A DNA stretch of 64,000 nt from SOIL31 sp964636815 (GCA_964636815.1 CAZWTF010000003.1:1-64000); one strand, 5' to 3'. Positions 51,350-60,372 are shown, counted from the first letter of the stretch. The notes: generated from the sequence alone by a model not told the origin. A program made the numbers and translations.

Positions 51350-52276
51350 ATGATAAAGTATCAAAAATATGTAATAATATGGGCCCTATTTTTTTTTGCT
51401 ATTCCGATACAAGGTTATGGATTACCAAGTCTTGGCCTTGGATTGAGCAATATTCTTGATGGTGGTCCAGTTCGTCCAAATCCTGGTATTTATTGGCAAC
51501 ATTGGTTGCAATATTATACAACACAACGATTTTTAAATAGTGAAGGCAAACCTCTTAATGGTGTATGCTCGCCTCACTTTAGAGGTCTTGAATATGCTAC
51601 CCAATTTGTTTATCAGTTTAAAAAGCAGTTTCGATTGAAAGCAATGCCAGGGGCGACTATAGGGTTGCCTCTGGCGCTTGTTTCTAAGATTGATAAAGAT
51701 AATGCTTTGAATCTTGAAAGCAGTGGGGCTGGGTTTGGAAATGCTGTTTTTGGAGCATTTCTTCAGTGGCTTGCGGTATTTCATAATGGACGTCCTCTTT
51801 TTATTCACCGGCTTGAGTTTAACTTTGCAATTCCTTTGGGTAAAAATGAATTACCAGAAAAGCAGATTAATCCAAGTAATCCGTTTTTTTCTTGTGGGCC
51901 AAATTGGTCTGCTACATTATATCTTTCTCATAAGTGGGCTTTATCGTGGAAGTTGAATTATGTGTGGTGCGCAAAAAATGAAAAAATTGATTTTAGAGCA
52001 GGTGACGCAATTTTTGGTCATTATTCTTTAGCTTATGAACCATGTGAGCGGTTTTATGTGGCGGCAGTAGGATATTTCTTACAGCAGTTGCACAATAATA
52101 AAGCAGTTGGTATAACCGTTCCTGATAGTAAAGAACGCATATTTGGCGTTGGTCCTGGTATTGCTTATTTTCATTCACAAGACCTTGTTTTTTTTAGTTA
52201 TTTATATCTTGAAGCTGGAGCAAGAAATCGTCCGCAAGGAACACGATTTATTTCACGATTAGTTCTACATTTTTAA
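51350..52276 (+). CDS. Outer-membrane channel-like protein (MetA-pathway porin type)
   Basis: A 308-residue exported protein (signal peptide about 1-23) with an N-terminal GLPSLGLGLSN motif, repeated Gly/aromatic strands (GFGNAVFGAFLQWL, SWKLNYVWC, RFYVAAVGYFL) and a last strand ending LVLHF with terminal Phe, as in BAM-inserted barrels. Layout recalls the phenol-degradation meta-pathway (SphA/MetA-like, PF13557) outer-membrane family, but I cannot confirm this. Likely a passive channel for small hydrophobic or other solutes. It follows 50817-51329 closely. Confidence 0.7.
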   Translation: MIKYQKYVIIWALFFFAIPIQGYGLPSLGLGLSNILDGGPVRPNPGIYWQHWLQYYTTQRFLNSEGKPLNGVCSPHFRGLEYATQFVYQFKKQFRLKAMPGATIGLPLALVSKIDKDNALNLESSGAGFGNAVFGAFLQWLAVFHNGRPLFIHRLEFNFAIPLGKNELPEKQINPSNPFFSCGPNWSATLYLSHKWALSWKLNYVWCAKNEKIDFRAGDAIFGHYSLAYEPCERFYVAAVGYFLQQLHNNKAVGITVPDSKERIFGVGPGIAYFHSQDLVFFSYLYLEAGARNRPQGTRFISRLVLHF

Positions 52277-52313
52277 TGACTATGTTACTATAAAAAATAC
52301 GAAGGGGTTCTTT

Positions 52314-52601
52314 ATGGATAAAAATAATTTTTTTACGGTATTTGGAATAGTAACATTGCTTGGAATTAATTTTGAATTGTGTAGTTCTGAAAGAAGTATT
52401 CAAGGTTCATATAGAGAAACATTTGATATGTCTTTGCTTTATGCAGAGTCATTAGCTCAGCAGAATAATAGAGAAAATAATTTCTCGCAATTATATAAAG
52501 AACTTCGCATACCACAAGTTCAAGTGTGTCAAAGAAAAAAAACTCAAAAAACATTGCAATCACATATCATAGATGATTACGCAGGAGAATGCAGAAAATA
52601 G
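52314..52601 (+). CDS. Small exported protein, unknown function
   Basis: The 95-residue product has a hydrophobic start (about 8-22) and a polar, Gln/Ser/Arg-rich remainder with three Cys. AAGGGG precedes the ATG at a normal distance. No family is recognised. It follows the barrel gene by 37 bases and precedes the PBP gene by 54, so it could be part of that run. The short length makes it the least certain coding call of this region, but the clear ribosome-binding site and leader support it. Confidence 0.6.
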   Translation: MDKNNFFTVFGIVTLLGINFELCSSERSIQGSYRETFDMSLLYAESLAQQNNRENNFSQLYKELRIPQVQVCQRKKTQKTLQSHIIDDYAGECRK

Positions 52602-52655
52602 TGTACAATAATTATGATGGTTTGAAAGAGAGCCATTTTATTATACACTGATGGT

Positions 52656-54551
52656 ATGAAAATTGTGCGAATAATACATCACCTTTGCATTACGTTAATT
52701 ATATTGAGCGCCTTTTTGTGTGGCGCTCTTTTTTTTGTGGTGCATAATCACACAATTGATTTTTCTATTCTTGCACAATATGATTCAGCGCGGCCATCAA
52801 TTTTGTATGACGATCAGGGTAATGAGTGGGGAAAGTTTCAGTTGGATCGGCGTGATCCTGTTGATGGAGCTCGGTTGCCGCAACATGTTATTAATGCATT
52901 TATTGCAGCAGAAGATTGGCATTTCTTTTTGCATCATGGAATTTCGTGGAAGGGGATTATCCGTTCAATTTTGGTGAACTTGTATCATGGACGTAAAGTT
53001 CAGGGTGCAAGTACTATCACGCAACAATTGGTTAAATTACTTTTTTTTGATTCACAAAAAACGTTTAAGCGGAAAATAAAAGAACAGTTGTATGCTTTAC
53101 TGGTTGAACAACAACTGACTAAAGATCAAATTTTACACACGTATCTTAATCACGTCTGTTTTGGTTGTGGTATTTATGGTATAGAAGCAGCAAGTCAGCG
53201 GTTTTGGTCAAAACATGCGCATGAAATTTCTGTTGATGAGGCGTGTACGCTTGCCGGTATTATTCGTTCTCCTGCGCGTTATTGCCCACTGGTATATCCA
53301 TTGTCAGCACAAAAACGACGGGATGTGATTTTAGGTAAAATGAAACATTTAGGTTTTATTACAGCACAAGAATATGAAAACTATGTAGCACGAGCGGTAG
53401 AAGTAAGAGATAAAAGTTATGATACCTTTGCACCGCACGTTAAAGAGATGTTGCGTGTATCTTTGGAAAATATTGTTGGTAAAACTGCTTTATATTCCGC
53501 TGGGTTGCATATTCAAACAACGCTTAATAATAAGATGCAATCTGCTGCGCAAGAAGCATTTAAAACAGAAATGATAAAAATGCGTGAAAAACTTGGCAAT
53601 GAACTTGATGGAGGCATGATTGTTCTTGATCGTAAAACAGGAGAAATCAAAGCACTTGTTGGAGGATTTGATTTTGCTGCATCAAAATTTAATAGAGCAA
53701 TCCAAGCGCGGCGACAAATTGGGTCTATTCTCAAACCATTGATATACGCATGCGCGATAGAAAAAGGAATGACGTTTGCTGATACTGAACTTGATGAGCC
53801 ATTTGAATTATTACAAAATGGTACCGTTTGGGCTCCGAAAAATTATGATAAAAAATTTCATGGACAAGTGACGCTTGCATACGCATTATCCCGTTCAAGC
53901 AACATTGTTAGCATTAAAACATTTTTAAAAGTTGGAGCGCAGTCAGTTATTAATCTTGCAAAAAAATGTCGTATCACAGCTGATTTTCATGCGTATCCAT
54001 CATTAGCACTGGGATGTGTTGATACCACATTGTGTGAAGGTGCAGGAATGTTTAATGTGTTAGCTAATGATGGCGTTTATGTTGAACCGCATGCTCTTTC
54101 ATGGGTTAAAGATAGATGGGGCGCTCGTATATACAAATCAACCATTGATACGGGACGAGTTCTTGATAATCAGATTAATGGACAAGTAAAATCAGTTCTC
54201 TGTTTGGGGCCTGAGCGAGTTAAATTATCATACGGTGCACATAATTGGATTAATTCGCAGGCGATGAGTAAAACAGGAACAACAAATGATTCACGTACGT
54301 GTTGGTTTATTGGTTCAACACCAACATTAACAACAGCGGTATATGTTGGTTTTGATGATAACCGTCCGATGGGTAAAAATGTGTACCCGATTCATACTGC
54401 ATTTCCTGTTTGGCTTGCATTTAATCGTGCCATTGATTCTCCTGAAAAAACATTTTCATATGATCCATCATTACAACGGAAAGTTATTGATGAGCGGACG
54501 GGCCTGCCTTCAAGATTGGGTAAACTGGGTGCTATTTCCATTTTAGTATAA
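52656..54551 (+). CDS. Class A penicillin-binding protein (PBP1A type)
   Basis: A bifunctional cell-wall synthase of 631 residues with one N-terminal membrane anchor (about 9-29). The GT51 glycosyltransferase domain has AEDWHFFLHHG (catalytic Glu86) and GASTITQQLVK (117-127). The transpeptidase has GSILKP (Ser357, Lys360), the S-x-N motif SSN (414-416) and KTGT (539-542). It ends soon after the transpeptidase, without extra domains. With mraY, murB, murG, glmU, uppS and mreB it argues that this bacterium keeps a real peptidoglycan sacculus. It is followed at once by the methyltransferase gene. Confidence 0.96.
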   Translation: MKIVRIIHHLCITLIILSAFLCGALFFVVHNHTIDFSILAQYDSARPSILYDDQGNEWGKFQLDRRDPVDGARLPQHVINAFIAAEDWHFFLHHGISWKGIIRSILVNLYHGRKVQGASTITQQLVKLLFFDSQKTFKRKIKEQLYALLVEQQLTKDQILHTYLNHVCFGCGIYGIEAASQRFWSKHAHEISVDEACTLAGIIRSPARYCPLVYPLSAQKRRDVILGKMKHLGFITAQEYENYVARAVEVRDKSYDTFAPHVKEMLRVSLENIVGKTALYSAGLHIQTTLNNKMQSAAQEAFKTEMIKMREKLGNELDGGMIVLDRKTGEIKALVGGFDFAASKFNRAIQARRQIGSILKPLIYACAIEKGMTFADTELDEPFELLQNGTVWAPKNYDKKFHGQVTLAYALSRSSNIVSIKTFLKVGAQSVINLAKKCRITADFHAYPSLALGCVDTTLCEGAGMFNVLANDGVYVEPHALSWVKDRWGARIYKSTIDTGRVLDNQINGQVKSVLCLGPERVKLSYGAHNWINSQAMSKTGTTNDSRTCWFIGSTPTLTTAVYVGFDDNRPMGKNVYPIHTAFPVWLAFNRAIDSPEKTFSYDPSLQRKVIDERTGLPSRLGKLGAISILV

Positions 54552-54595
54552 TTATGTTACAAAGTAGAAAATGTTTAATTAAAAAAAGGGTGAGT

Positions 54596-55276
54596 ATGAA
54601 AATAAAAAGTGTAATTTTTTGTTCTGTTCTTTTTTGTTCAATAGTAAAAGGTGAAGTTGCTTCTGATCCGGTAGAAGCTGTTTTTACTCATATTTATAAG
54701 TCAAAATTTTGGTTATTAGGAGAAAGTGTTTCTGGTCCAGGATCAGAATTAAGAGTAACACAGCGCATGCGACCACAGTTGAGTGCTCTTATTAAACGAT
54801 TTGGAATCACTTCAATAGCAGATGCACCATGTGGCGATCTTCATTGGATGAGATATGTTGATCTGGGAACATGTAGATACATTGGTTATGATATTGTACA
54901 AGAATTGATTGAGCGCAATACAGAACTTTTTGGAGATACAAAAGAGTTTAGACATTTTAATTTGGTTGATAATGTAATTGAAAAAGCTGATCTTATTATA
55001 TGCCGTGATATGCTTGCGCATCTTACGCATGAACAGATTGTTAAAGCTTTAAGAAATTTCAAAAAAAGTGGATCAAAATATATCTTGATGACTACGGGGC
55101 TTACAACAAAGGATAACACTCCTGATATTACAACGGGAGAAGTGAGAAGAATCAATTTTGAATTACCTCCATTTAATTTCCCTCGTCCATTGGCTTTGAT
55201 TGAAGAAGATATACCTTTTGAATGTGAACGCGGAAAACATTTGGCACTTTGGTTTTTAGATGATATTAATATCTAA
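54596..55276 (+). CDS. Exported class I SAM-dependent methyltransferase-like protein
   Basis: I start at ATG 54596, preceded by AAAGGGTGAG; an ATG 42 bases earlier gives an implausible basic extension. The 226-residue product begins with a signal peptide (about 1-19) and then a class I methyltransferase fold: IADAPCGDLHWM (74-85) as motif I, YIGYDIVQELIERN with the acidic residue of motif II, and DLIICRDMLAHLT as motif IV. SAM is normally absent from the periplasm, so export suggests action inside a host cell. Alternatively the leader is a membrane anchor. It lies 44 bases after the PBP stop. Confidence 0.8.
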   Translation: MKIKSVIFCSVLFCSIVKGEVASDPVEAVFTHIYKSKFWLLGESVSGPGSELRVTQRMRPQLSALIKRFGITSIADAPCGDLHWMRYVDLGTCRYIGYDIVQELIERNTELFGDTKEFRHFNLVDNVIEKADLIICRDMLAHLTHEQIVKALRNFKKSGSKYILMTTGLTTKDNTPDITTGEVRRINFELPPFNFPRPLALIEEDIPFECERGKHLALWFLDDINI

Positions 55277-55301
55277 AAATATCTAAAAATATTTTGAAAT
55301 T

Positions 55302-55340
55302 AAAAATAGCGCTTGGTAAATCCGGGCGCTATTTTTATTG
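55302..55340 (+). terminator. Rho-independent terminator
   Basis: AAATAGCGC and GCGCTATTT pair around a 13-base loop and run into TTATT. It ends the PBP-methyltransferase run before the Hint toxin locus. Confidence 0.8.
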
Positions 55341-55397
55341 TGACGTAATGTTATACTTGGGCTGCGCATTGTGAATAACTTAAAGAGAAAGATCATC

Positions 55398-56591
55398 ATG
55401 AGAAGAAAAAAGGCCTCACACTTTATGATATTACATCTGTTGTTATGGGTCGGATTATTGCAGCCTGATGGATTTGCTGAGCATACGTTGGTGAGGTATG
55501 AGCATGGTTTTAAACCAATTCAACACTTTGCTGTAGGTAATAATGTTGTTGTGGTTGCTGAAGGCGGTCAACTGCAGCCGTATTCTGTAGCACGTACAAT
55601 GAGTTATGTTGCTGACTCTTTTGTAAAAATTCAGATAAAAGATATTTGTGTTTGTGCAGCGCCACATCAAAAGTTTTATTCATGTACCAGAAATGATTGG
55701 GTAAGTGCACAGGCGCTGCAATTCCATGAACAATTGCTATGTGGTAGCGGAAATATTGTTTGCGTTGATGCAGTGGAAACAGTGCATAAACAACAAAAAA
55801 TGCATGCATTCACAGTTGAGACAAGTCATATTTTTTGTGTAACTCCCTATGAAATTATTGCCCATAATATCGATCCAGTTTTTACTACAGGAACAGTTGT
55901 ATTAACTTTGGCATGTCCACCAGCAGGGATTGCTGTAGCTGCTTGCCAAGGAGTAGCATTGGGCATTCTTGGTTGTGTGATGTTTTGCAAACACAGAAAA
56001 GCTCATAGATATGAATTACAACAGCATGGTTGTTTTACTCCTGAAGGCAGAAATGGCACAACTGCACCAGTTGCCATTGGTTGTTATGAGCCTGTAAAAG
56101 ATGTTCCATTTGTGTGTGATGTAAAGGCTGGAAAAGCAGATCTTCCTACCAAGTTGGTTCATGAAATACCAAAAGATGTTGTTGAAAAAGGTTGCGAGTT
56201 TCCGATTCATGTTGAACAGCCTTTATTGCATAATGCTGCAACAACACAAACTGATGGCGGTGAAGCTAAGCGTTATGAAGGGCCTTGGTATAATCGTACA
56301 GAAGATTGGGTGAAAGAGCATCCATTTGGTCAGAAAATAAAAGATTTTTTGGAGCGAAGTGAATATATCAATCAAGGAAAACGTGCTTTTAGGGTTACTA
56401 AAAAAATAGAAGGTTATGATGGCTTTAACAAAGGAGATTTTGTAGTTGTTGATGCGCTACATAACGATCATTTGGAAGTATTTGGCAAAGATAAAGAATG
56501 GAAACAAGTTGCAAACTTTGATGGAAGTAAAAATGTTGAGAAAAGCAAACAAGGCCTAAAAGAAATTCGTCGACAATTAGTAAAAGGGTAA
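55398..56591 (+). CDS. Exported Hint-domain protein with C-terminal toxin-like domain
   Basis: From ATG 55398 (397 residues) it has a signal peptide (about 1-27), a Hint (hedgehog/intein) domain (about 28-157), a hydrophobic stretch (about 163-198), a linker and a C-terminal domain (about 292-397). Hint marks: GFKPIQHFAVGNNV, CAAPHQKFYS then WVSAQAL, and the end FCVTPYEIIAHN. The N-terminal catalytic Cys of inteins is absent, so self-cleavage is doubtful. The final domain, with VVVDALHNDHLEVFGKD and NFDGS, recalls colicin E3-like RNase toxins, weakly. Three putative immunity genes follow directly. Confidence 0.82.
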   Translation: MRRKKASHFMILHLLLWVGLLQPDGFAEHTLVRYEHGFKPIQHFAVGNNVVVVAEGGQLQPYSVARTMSYVADSFVKIQIKDICVCAAPHQKFYSCTRNDWVSAQALQFHEQLLCGSGNIVCVDAVETVHKQQKMHAFTVETSHIFCVTPYEIIAHNIDPVFTTGTVVLTLACPPAGIAVAACQGVALGILGCVMFCKHRKAHRYELQQHGCFTPEGRNGTTAPVAIGCYEPVKDVPFVCDVKAGKADLPTKLVHEIPKDVVEKGCEFPIHVEQPLLHNAATTQTDGGEAKRYEGPWYNRTEDWVKEHPFGQKIKDFLERSEYINQGKRAFRVTKKIEGYDGFNKGDFVVVDALHNDHLEVFGKDKEWKQVANFDGSKNVEKSKQGLKEIRRQLVKG

Positions 56592-56598
56592 TGATAAC

Positions 56599-56946
56599 AT
56601 GGAAGATTGGCTTAAAAAATTACATGAAGAAGTTGAAGAAGAAAGACGTAATTATAAAGGTCCTCATTGTTGTTTAACAATGGATGCAGAATTAGCTAGA
56701 GGGGACGCTCTTTTATATTATAGTTTACGTTTTCGTGAATATGGAGTGAAGATTCCAAAGTCAACAGGTGGTATGTTGATGGATTACTGTATGTGTTGTG
56801 GTAAAAAATTACCAAAATCTGTACGTCGTGAATGGTATGATATATTGGAAGAAGAATATGGTTTAGAAAGTCCTGACGAAGAAGATAAAAAGAAAGTGCC
56901 ACAAGAATTTTGGACTGATGAATGGTGGAAAATACGTGGATTATAA
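56599..56946 (+). CDS. Putative immunity protein 1 (Cys-rich tandem family)
   Basis: A 115-residue cytosolic protein with no signal peptide, starting seven bases after the toxin stop. Motifs are GPHCC (22-25), LRFREYGVK, YCMCCGKKLPKSVRREW (63-79) and EFWTDEWW near the end. The paired Cys sets suggest zinc binding. I recall this layout (H-C-C ... C-x-x-C-G-x-x-L-P ... W-F-D) as an uncharacterised family common beside polymorphic toxins (DUF6980-type), but this needs a profile check. A cytosolic partner next to an exported toxin fits an immunity role. Confidence 0.8.
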   Translation: MEDWLKKLHEEVEEERRNYKGPHCCLTMDAELARGDALLYYSLRFREYGVKIPKSTGGMLMDYCMCCGKKLPKSVRREWYDILEEEYGLESPDEEDKKKVPQEFWTDEWWKIRGL

Positions 56947-57289
56947 AGAATGGAGTGATGCAATAGATGCAAGGGTTGCAGAAAAAAGACGTAATTATAA
57001 AGGCCCTCATTGTTGTTTAACGATGGATGCAGAATTAGTTAGAGAGGATGCTCTTTTATATTATAGTTTACGTTTCCGTGAATATGGAGTGAAAACTCCA
57101 AATTCAACAGGAGGTGTATTAATGAATTATTGTATGTGTTGTGGTAAAAAATCACCGGAATCAGTACGTAGTGAGTGGTTTGAGATTTTAGAACAAGAAT
57201 ATGGATTAGAATGGCCAGATAGCAAGGATAAGAGAAAAGTTCCTGTTGAATTTTGGACAGATGAGTGGTGGAAAAAGCGTGGGTTATGA
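56936..57289 (+). CDS. Putative immunity protein 2
   Basis: A tandem copy of the first immunity-like gene, identical at about four of five positions over 100 residues, so the duplication is recent. Start is uncertain: GTG 56936 with GGTGGA upstream gives a length like copy 1 (117 residues), while ATG 56918 adds six residues and lies further inside gene 1; both overlap gene 1. All Cys (GPHCC, YCMCCGKK) and EFWTDEWW are kept. Differences cluster at exposed polar sites, as expected if each copy matches a different toxin variant. Confidence 0.78.
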   Translation: MDYKEWSDAIDARVAEKRRNYKGPHCCLTMDAELVREDALLYYSLRFREYGVKTPNSTGGVLMNYCMCCGKKSPESVRSEWFEILEQEYGLEWPDSKDKRKVPVEFWTDEWWKKRGL

Positions 57290-57298
57290 AAGGTTTAT

Positions 57299-57682
57299 AT
57301 GTTGATCAATACAGAGACAAGCAAGCCATCTTACTGTTGTGGCGCTTTGGATTATCAAATTCAAAGTTCTTATTGTCCTATCAGATACAATAGCAAGTTT
57401 CGTGAATATAGTATTAAAGATTCCAGATCGACATCGATATCAATAATGTTTTTTTGTCCTAACTGTGCAACTGAATTTCCTGCATCGTTGCGCTCTTTAT
57501 GGTTTGATATATTAGAGAAGGAATATGATTTAGAATATCCAGATGAAAATAAGAAAAAAATTCCTAAAGAGTTTTTAACGGATGAGTGGTGGCAAAAACG
57601 TGGTTTAGAAAATAATAAATCGCGAACTGCGCATGCTGCTTTGTTTGGCAATAGACCTGTGCAGTGTTTATTCTGGGATTAA
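57299..57682 (+). CDS. Putative immunity protein 3 (divergent)
   Basis: A 127-residue third member, starting nine bases after copy 2 with GAAAGG upstream. It keeps YCCGALD near the N-terminus, SKFREYSIK, FCPNCATEFPASLRSLWFDILEKEY and FLTDEWWQKRGL, but its second half of the Cys set is C-P-N-C rather than C-M-C-C and it has a C-terminal extension of about 25 residues. Divergence shows it is older than the copy 1 and 2 split. Like the others it is predicted cytosolic. The transcript ends at the terminator at 57688. Confidence 0.78.
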   Translation: MLINTETSKPSYCCGALDYQIQSSYCPIRYNSKFREYSIKDSRSTSISIMFFCPNCATEFPASLRSLWFDILEKEYDLEYPDENKKKIPKEFLTDEWWQKRGLENNKSRTAHAALFGNRPVQCLFWD

Positions 57683-57687
57683 AAAGA

Positions 57688-57720
57688 TAGCGTCAGCTTA
57701 AAAACTGGCGCTTTTTTATT
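57688..57720 (+). terminator. Terminator of the toxin-immunity operon
   Basis: AGCGTCAG and CTGGCGCT pair with one wobble around CTTAAAAA and are followed by TTTTTTATT. Confidence 0.8.
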
Positions 57721-57736
57721 TAATAATTTTGTGCCC

Positions 57737-57770
57737 TTAATCCTTCAACAGGTTCAGGATGAGCGCGCGA
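57737..57770. repeat. Palindromic repeat forming the murG C-terminus
   Basis: CCTTCAACAGGTTCAGGATG with flanking GAGCGCGC matches the mnmG repeat family (CCTTCGACAAGCTCAGGACG on the same strand) at most core positions. Read on the minus strand it codes the last residues of MurG (RALILNLLKD) and its stop codon. Confidence 0.7.
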
Positions 57771-58738
57771 AGAACAGTTGGGTCGTTTTCAACATCACTT
57801 TGTGCAAGCATATGAAATTGCTCTGGATATTCTGATGCCATTGCACGAGCATTATCAACCTGATGGGTTGTGGTGTTGGTCTTTAATGGAATAATAATGC
57901 AAGGTTTATTGAAAAATTTAATTTCAAATAATGTTCCAGCTCCAGCACGGCAGATAATAAGATCAGCTGCTGCATACATTTGTGCAAGATCAGGGTAGTA
58001 ACTAAACACATGCGCAGGGATATTTTTGGAAGCATACAGTTCATTCCAATTTGTGGAATCAACTGATCCTGTTTGATGAATAATTTGTACTGCATCAGCA
58101 GGAAATTCTGCATCATTAATCCATTGCTTTATGCATTCATTTAAAAAGAGTGAACCTTGCGATCCGCCTAAAATGGCGATTATTTTTTTCTGTGAAGATA
58201 AGTTGAGTTTTTGTAAGGCTGTTTGTTGATCAAATATGGAATCATATTTGATAGGATATGGCGCAACAGAGCATTTTTGTGCAGAGAAATATTTTTGAGA
58301 TGTTGCAAACGGTGTGATAATTGATGTTGCAAGTGGCGTCAGAAATTGTATGGCTTTACCTGGTACTGCATCAAGAGAATACAGTGTTATAGGAATGCGC
58401 AGCATGTAGCCTGCGATGCAGGTTGGAATTGCAACAATACCGCCAGTAGTGATGATCTGTGTTGGTTTATGTTTCCATAAATAAAAAAAACTAAGTATGA
58501 ATGAATGGCATGCATAGAATAATGTTTTTATGTATGATGTGGCACGCGTGCTGAGTGGCAGCATAATATGCCAAGAAACATCTTTGTGAGCTGACAATAT
58601 TGTTTTATCCAGTGGTGTGTTAGAAGAAAAAAAGAGAACATTTTTTTTGGGATTCTTATTGTTGTTGACGATGGTCAGGCATGGAATAATATGCCCACCC
58701 GATTTTCCTGCGACACAGCAAATTGTTTGTTTGTTCAT
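57737..58738 (-). CDS. murG: UDP-GlcNAc:lipid I N-acetylglucosaminyltransferase MurG
   Basis: MurG adds GlcNAc to lipid I to make lipid II on the inner membrane face. The 333-residue GT-B protein shows the N-terminal Gly-rich loop GKSGGHIIPCL (11-21), the TTGGIVAIPTCIAGYML block, the second-domain loop ILGGSQGSLFLNE and the UDP-GlcNAc site ICRAGAGTLFEIKFFNKPCIIIPL (given here in part). The G-G-T-G-G-H motif is altered to G-K-S-G-G-H. The C-terminus is supplied by a palindromic repeat and the protein is slightly short. It overlaps the upstream TPR gene by four bases. Confidence 0.93.
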   Translation of the reverse strand: MNKQTICCVAGKSGGHIIPCLTIVNNNKNPKKNVLFFSSNTPLDKTILSAHKDVSWHIMLPLSTRATSYIKTLFYACHSFILSFFYLWKHKPTQIITTGGIVAIPTCIAGYMLRIPITLYSLDAVPGKAIQFLTPLATSIITPFATSQKYFSAQKCSVAPYPIKYDSIFDQQTALQKLNLSSQKKIIAILGGSQGSLFLNECIKQWINDAEFPADAVQIIHQTGSVDSTNWNELYASKNIPAHVFSYYPDLAQMYAAADLIICRAGAGTLFEIKFFNKPCIIIPLKTNTTTHQVDNARAMASEYPEQFHMLAQSDVENDPTVLRALILNLLKD

Positions 58739-60372
58739 GTGTGTGTTAACAAAAGTTGCATTTTTTCGACTGCTTTTTTTTCGTGACTATTTTTTGTTAA
58801 AGCATGTGCTTTTTGAGTAAAGATATCAGCATTTTCTTTATTATTCAAAGCGTAATGCACTTTTGCCAAATGTAAAAGTATTGTTCCATTGTTGTGATGA
58901 TCAAGTTTTTCAAGAATATTTTGAGCTTGGTCATATTTTTTTTCTTTATACAGAATCACTGCTTTTGTATCTAAAAAGTACGGATTAGTGCTATTGACAG
59001 CGAGTGCTTTATCAATAAAGGGTTGTGCTTTGATAATATCTTTCCCTTTTGTTGCCCAATAATACGCAAGTGCATTATTGATATGAGCATTATGAGGATT
59101 AAGTTCATATGCGTTTTCAAGATGCGTATGCATGGTATGGTGATCACCTTGTTCATATGAGAGCATTGCAAGCTGGTATAATGTTTTTGCGCGGATTGTA
59201 TCAGTCATGCTGCACGATAATGCGTTTGTTAAGCATTGTGTAGCAATATCTTTTTGTCCACTGCGTAAGCAGATATCAGCGCTGTAAAGATTACACCACA
59301 AGTTATCAGGGGACTTTTTGAGTATTTCAGTAAATGTTTCAATGATTTGGGTGCGTGGCAGTCCATTGTGTGTCAGCAAACAAAGTGATTTTGGCCACAG
59401 ATCATTGTGAGGATCGGCAGTAATCCATGCAGAGATTACTTGTGTAATCTGTTTAAAATCTTTCATTGCTGATAAAATTTGCAGTTTCAGCAGCTTGCAT
59501 TCATTGTTGTGGGGTTGTTGTGTGATGCAACTATTAACATGAGCAAGTGCTTGAGGATAGCGATGTTGTTTAAATAAAAGGAGTGCGTTATCAATACTGA
59601 TGTTGTGTGATAATAAAATCTGATTATTGTCTTCTAGGGATTTATATTTGAGCATAAGATTCATAAGATGTTTTTCTATTTCTCTATTGCCGCCTGAAAG
59701 TTCCAAGAAGTTTGCGTAGCCTGCAAGAGCTTCTTTTATTTTGCCTTCTTTTTCATATAATGATGCACACAACAACCAACCTTTATCAAAATGTGGGTGC
59801 ATTTCTAAGCATTTTTGGATGTTTTCTAATGCTTGCGTGAATTGACTGAGTTGCATATATATTTGTGTTTTTAAAAAATAAAAAACAAAATTATTTGCTT
59901 TTTTTGGAGTGTTGTTGAGAAAAGCATCGATTGTTAATAATGCATTTTCAGGTTCTTTACGTTTGGTGTATGTTTGTGCTGCACGTAAGCTAATTTCTGG
60001 ATGCGTTTTGAATGTTTGGCTTAATATAATGATATGATTATCTGCTTGCTGGCTGTGATTTGTTTTTTCCAGAGCAATAGCAAAAAGGAGCTGAATATCA
60101 GCATCATTGCTAAATTTTTTTTGTATGTGTGGTAGCAGGTCGGTAATTTGTTTGAACTGTTTTGTATCGGCTAGAAAATTAAGATATCCTTTGTATGTGT
60201 ACACGGAATTATTGGTAGCAAAAAGTTTTTCATACCAATTTTGTGCATGAGAAATATTGCCTGCAAAATGATTATAATTTGCCCAAAGATAGTGGTGCAA
60301 GGATTCAGTGTTGTTGGCGGCAGCATATTTGATGGTGATGCATAAAATGTATAATAAAAGATTTTTCTTCAT
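58735..60372 (-). CDS. Exported TPR-repeat protein
   Basis: A 545-residue protein with a signal peptide (about 1-19, cleavage near AAA) and a solenoid of roughly twelve tetratricopeptide repeats, best seen at the C-terminal side (LYQLAMLSYEQGDHHTMHTHLENAYELNPHN, quoted in part, then NALAYYWATKGKD). TPRs act as protein scaffolds; an exported one might organise outer-membrane or cell-wall assembly. It is translationally coupled to murG by a 4-base overlap and follows dciA by two bases, so dciA-TPR-murG form a compact operon. Confidence 0.88.
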   Translation of the reverse strand: MKKNLLLYILCITIKYAAANNTESLHHYLWANYNHFAGNISHAQNWYEKLFATNNSVYTYKGYLNFLADTKQFKQITDLLPHIQKKFSNDADIQLLFAIALEKTNHSQQADNHIIILSQTFKTHPEISLRAAQTYTKRKEPENALLTIDAFLNNTPKKANNFVFYFLKTQIYMQLSQFTQALENIQKCLEMHPHFDKGWLLCASLYEKEGKIKEALAGYANFLELSGGNREIEKHLMNLMLKYKSLEDNNQILLSHNISIDNALLLFKQHRYPQALAHVNSCITQQPHNNECKLLKLQILSAMKDFKQITQVISAWITADPHNDLWPKSLCLLTHNGLPRTQIIETFTEILKKSPDNLWCNLYSADICLRSGQKDIATQCLTNALSCSMTDTIRAKTLYQLAMLSYEQGDHHTMHTHLENAYELNPHNAHINNALAYYWATKGKDIIKAQPFIDKALAVNSTNPYFLDTKAVILYKEKKYDQAQNILEKLDHHNNGTILLHLAKVHYALNNKENADIFTQKAHALTKNSHEKKAVEKMQLLLTHT

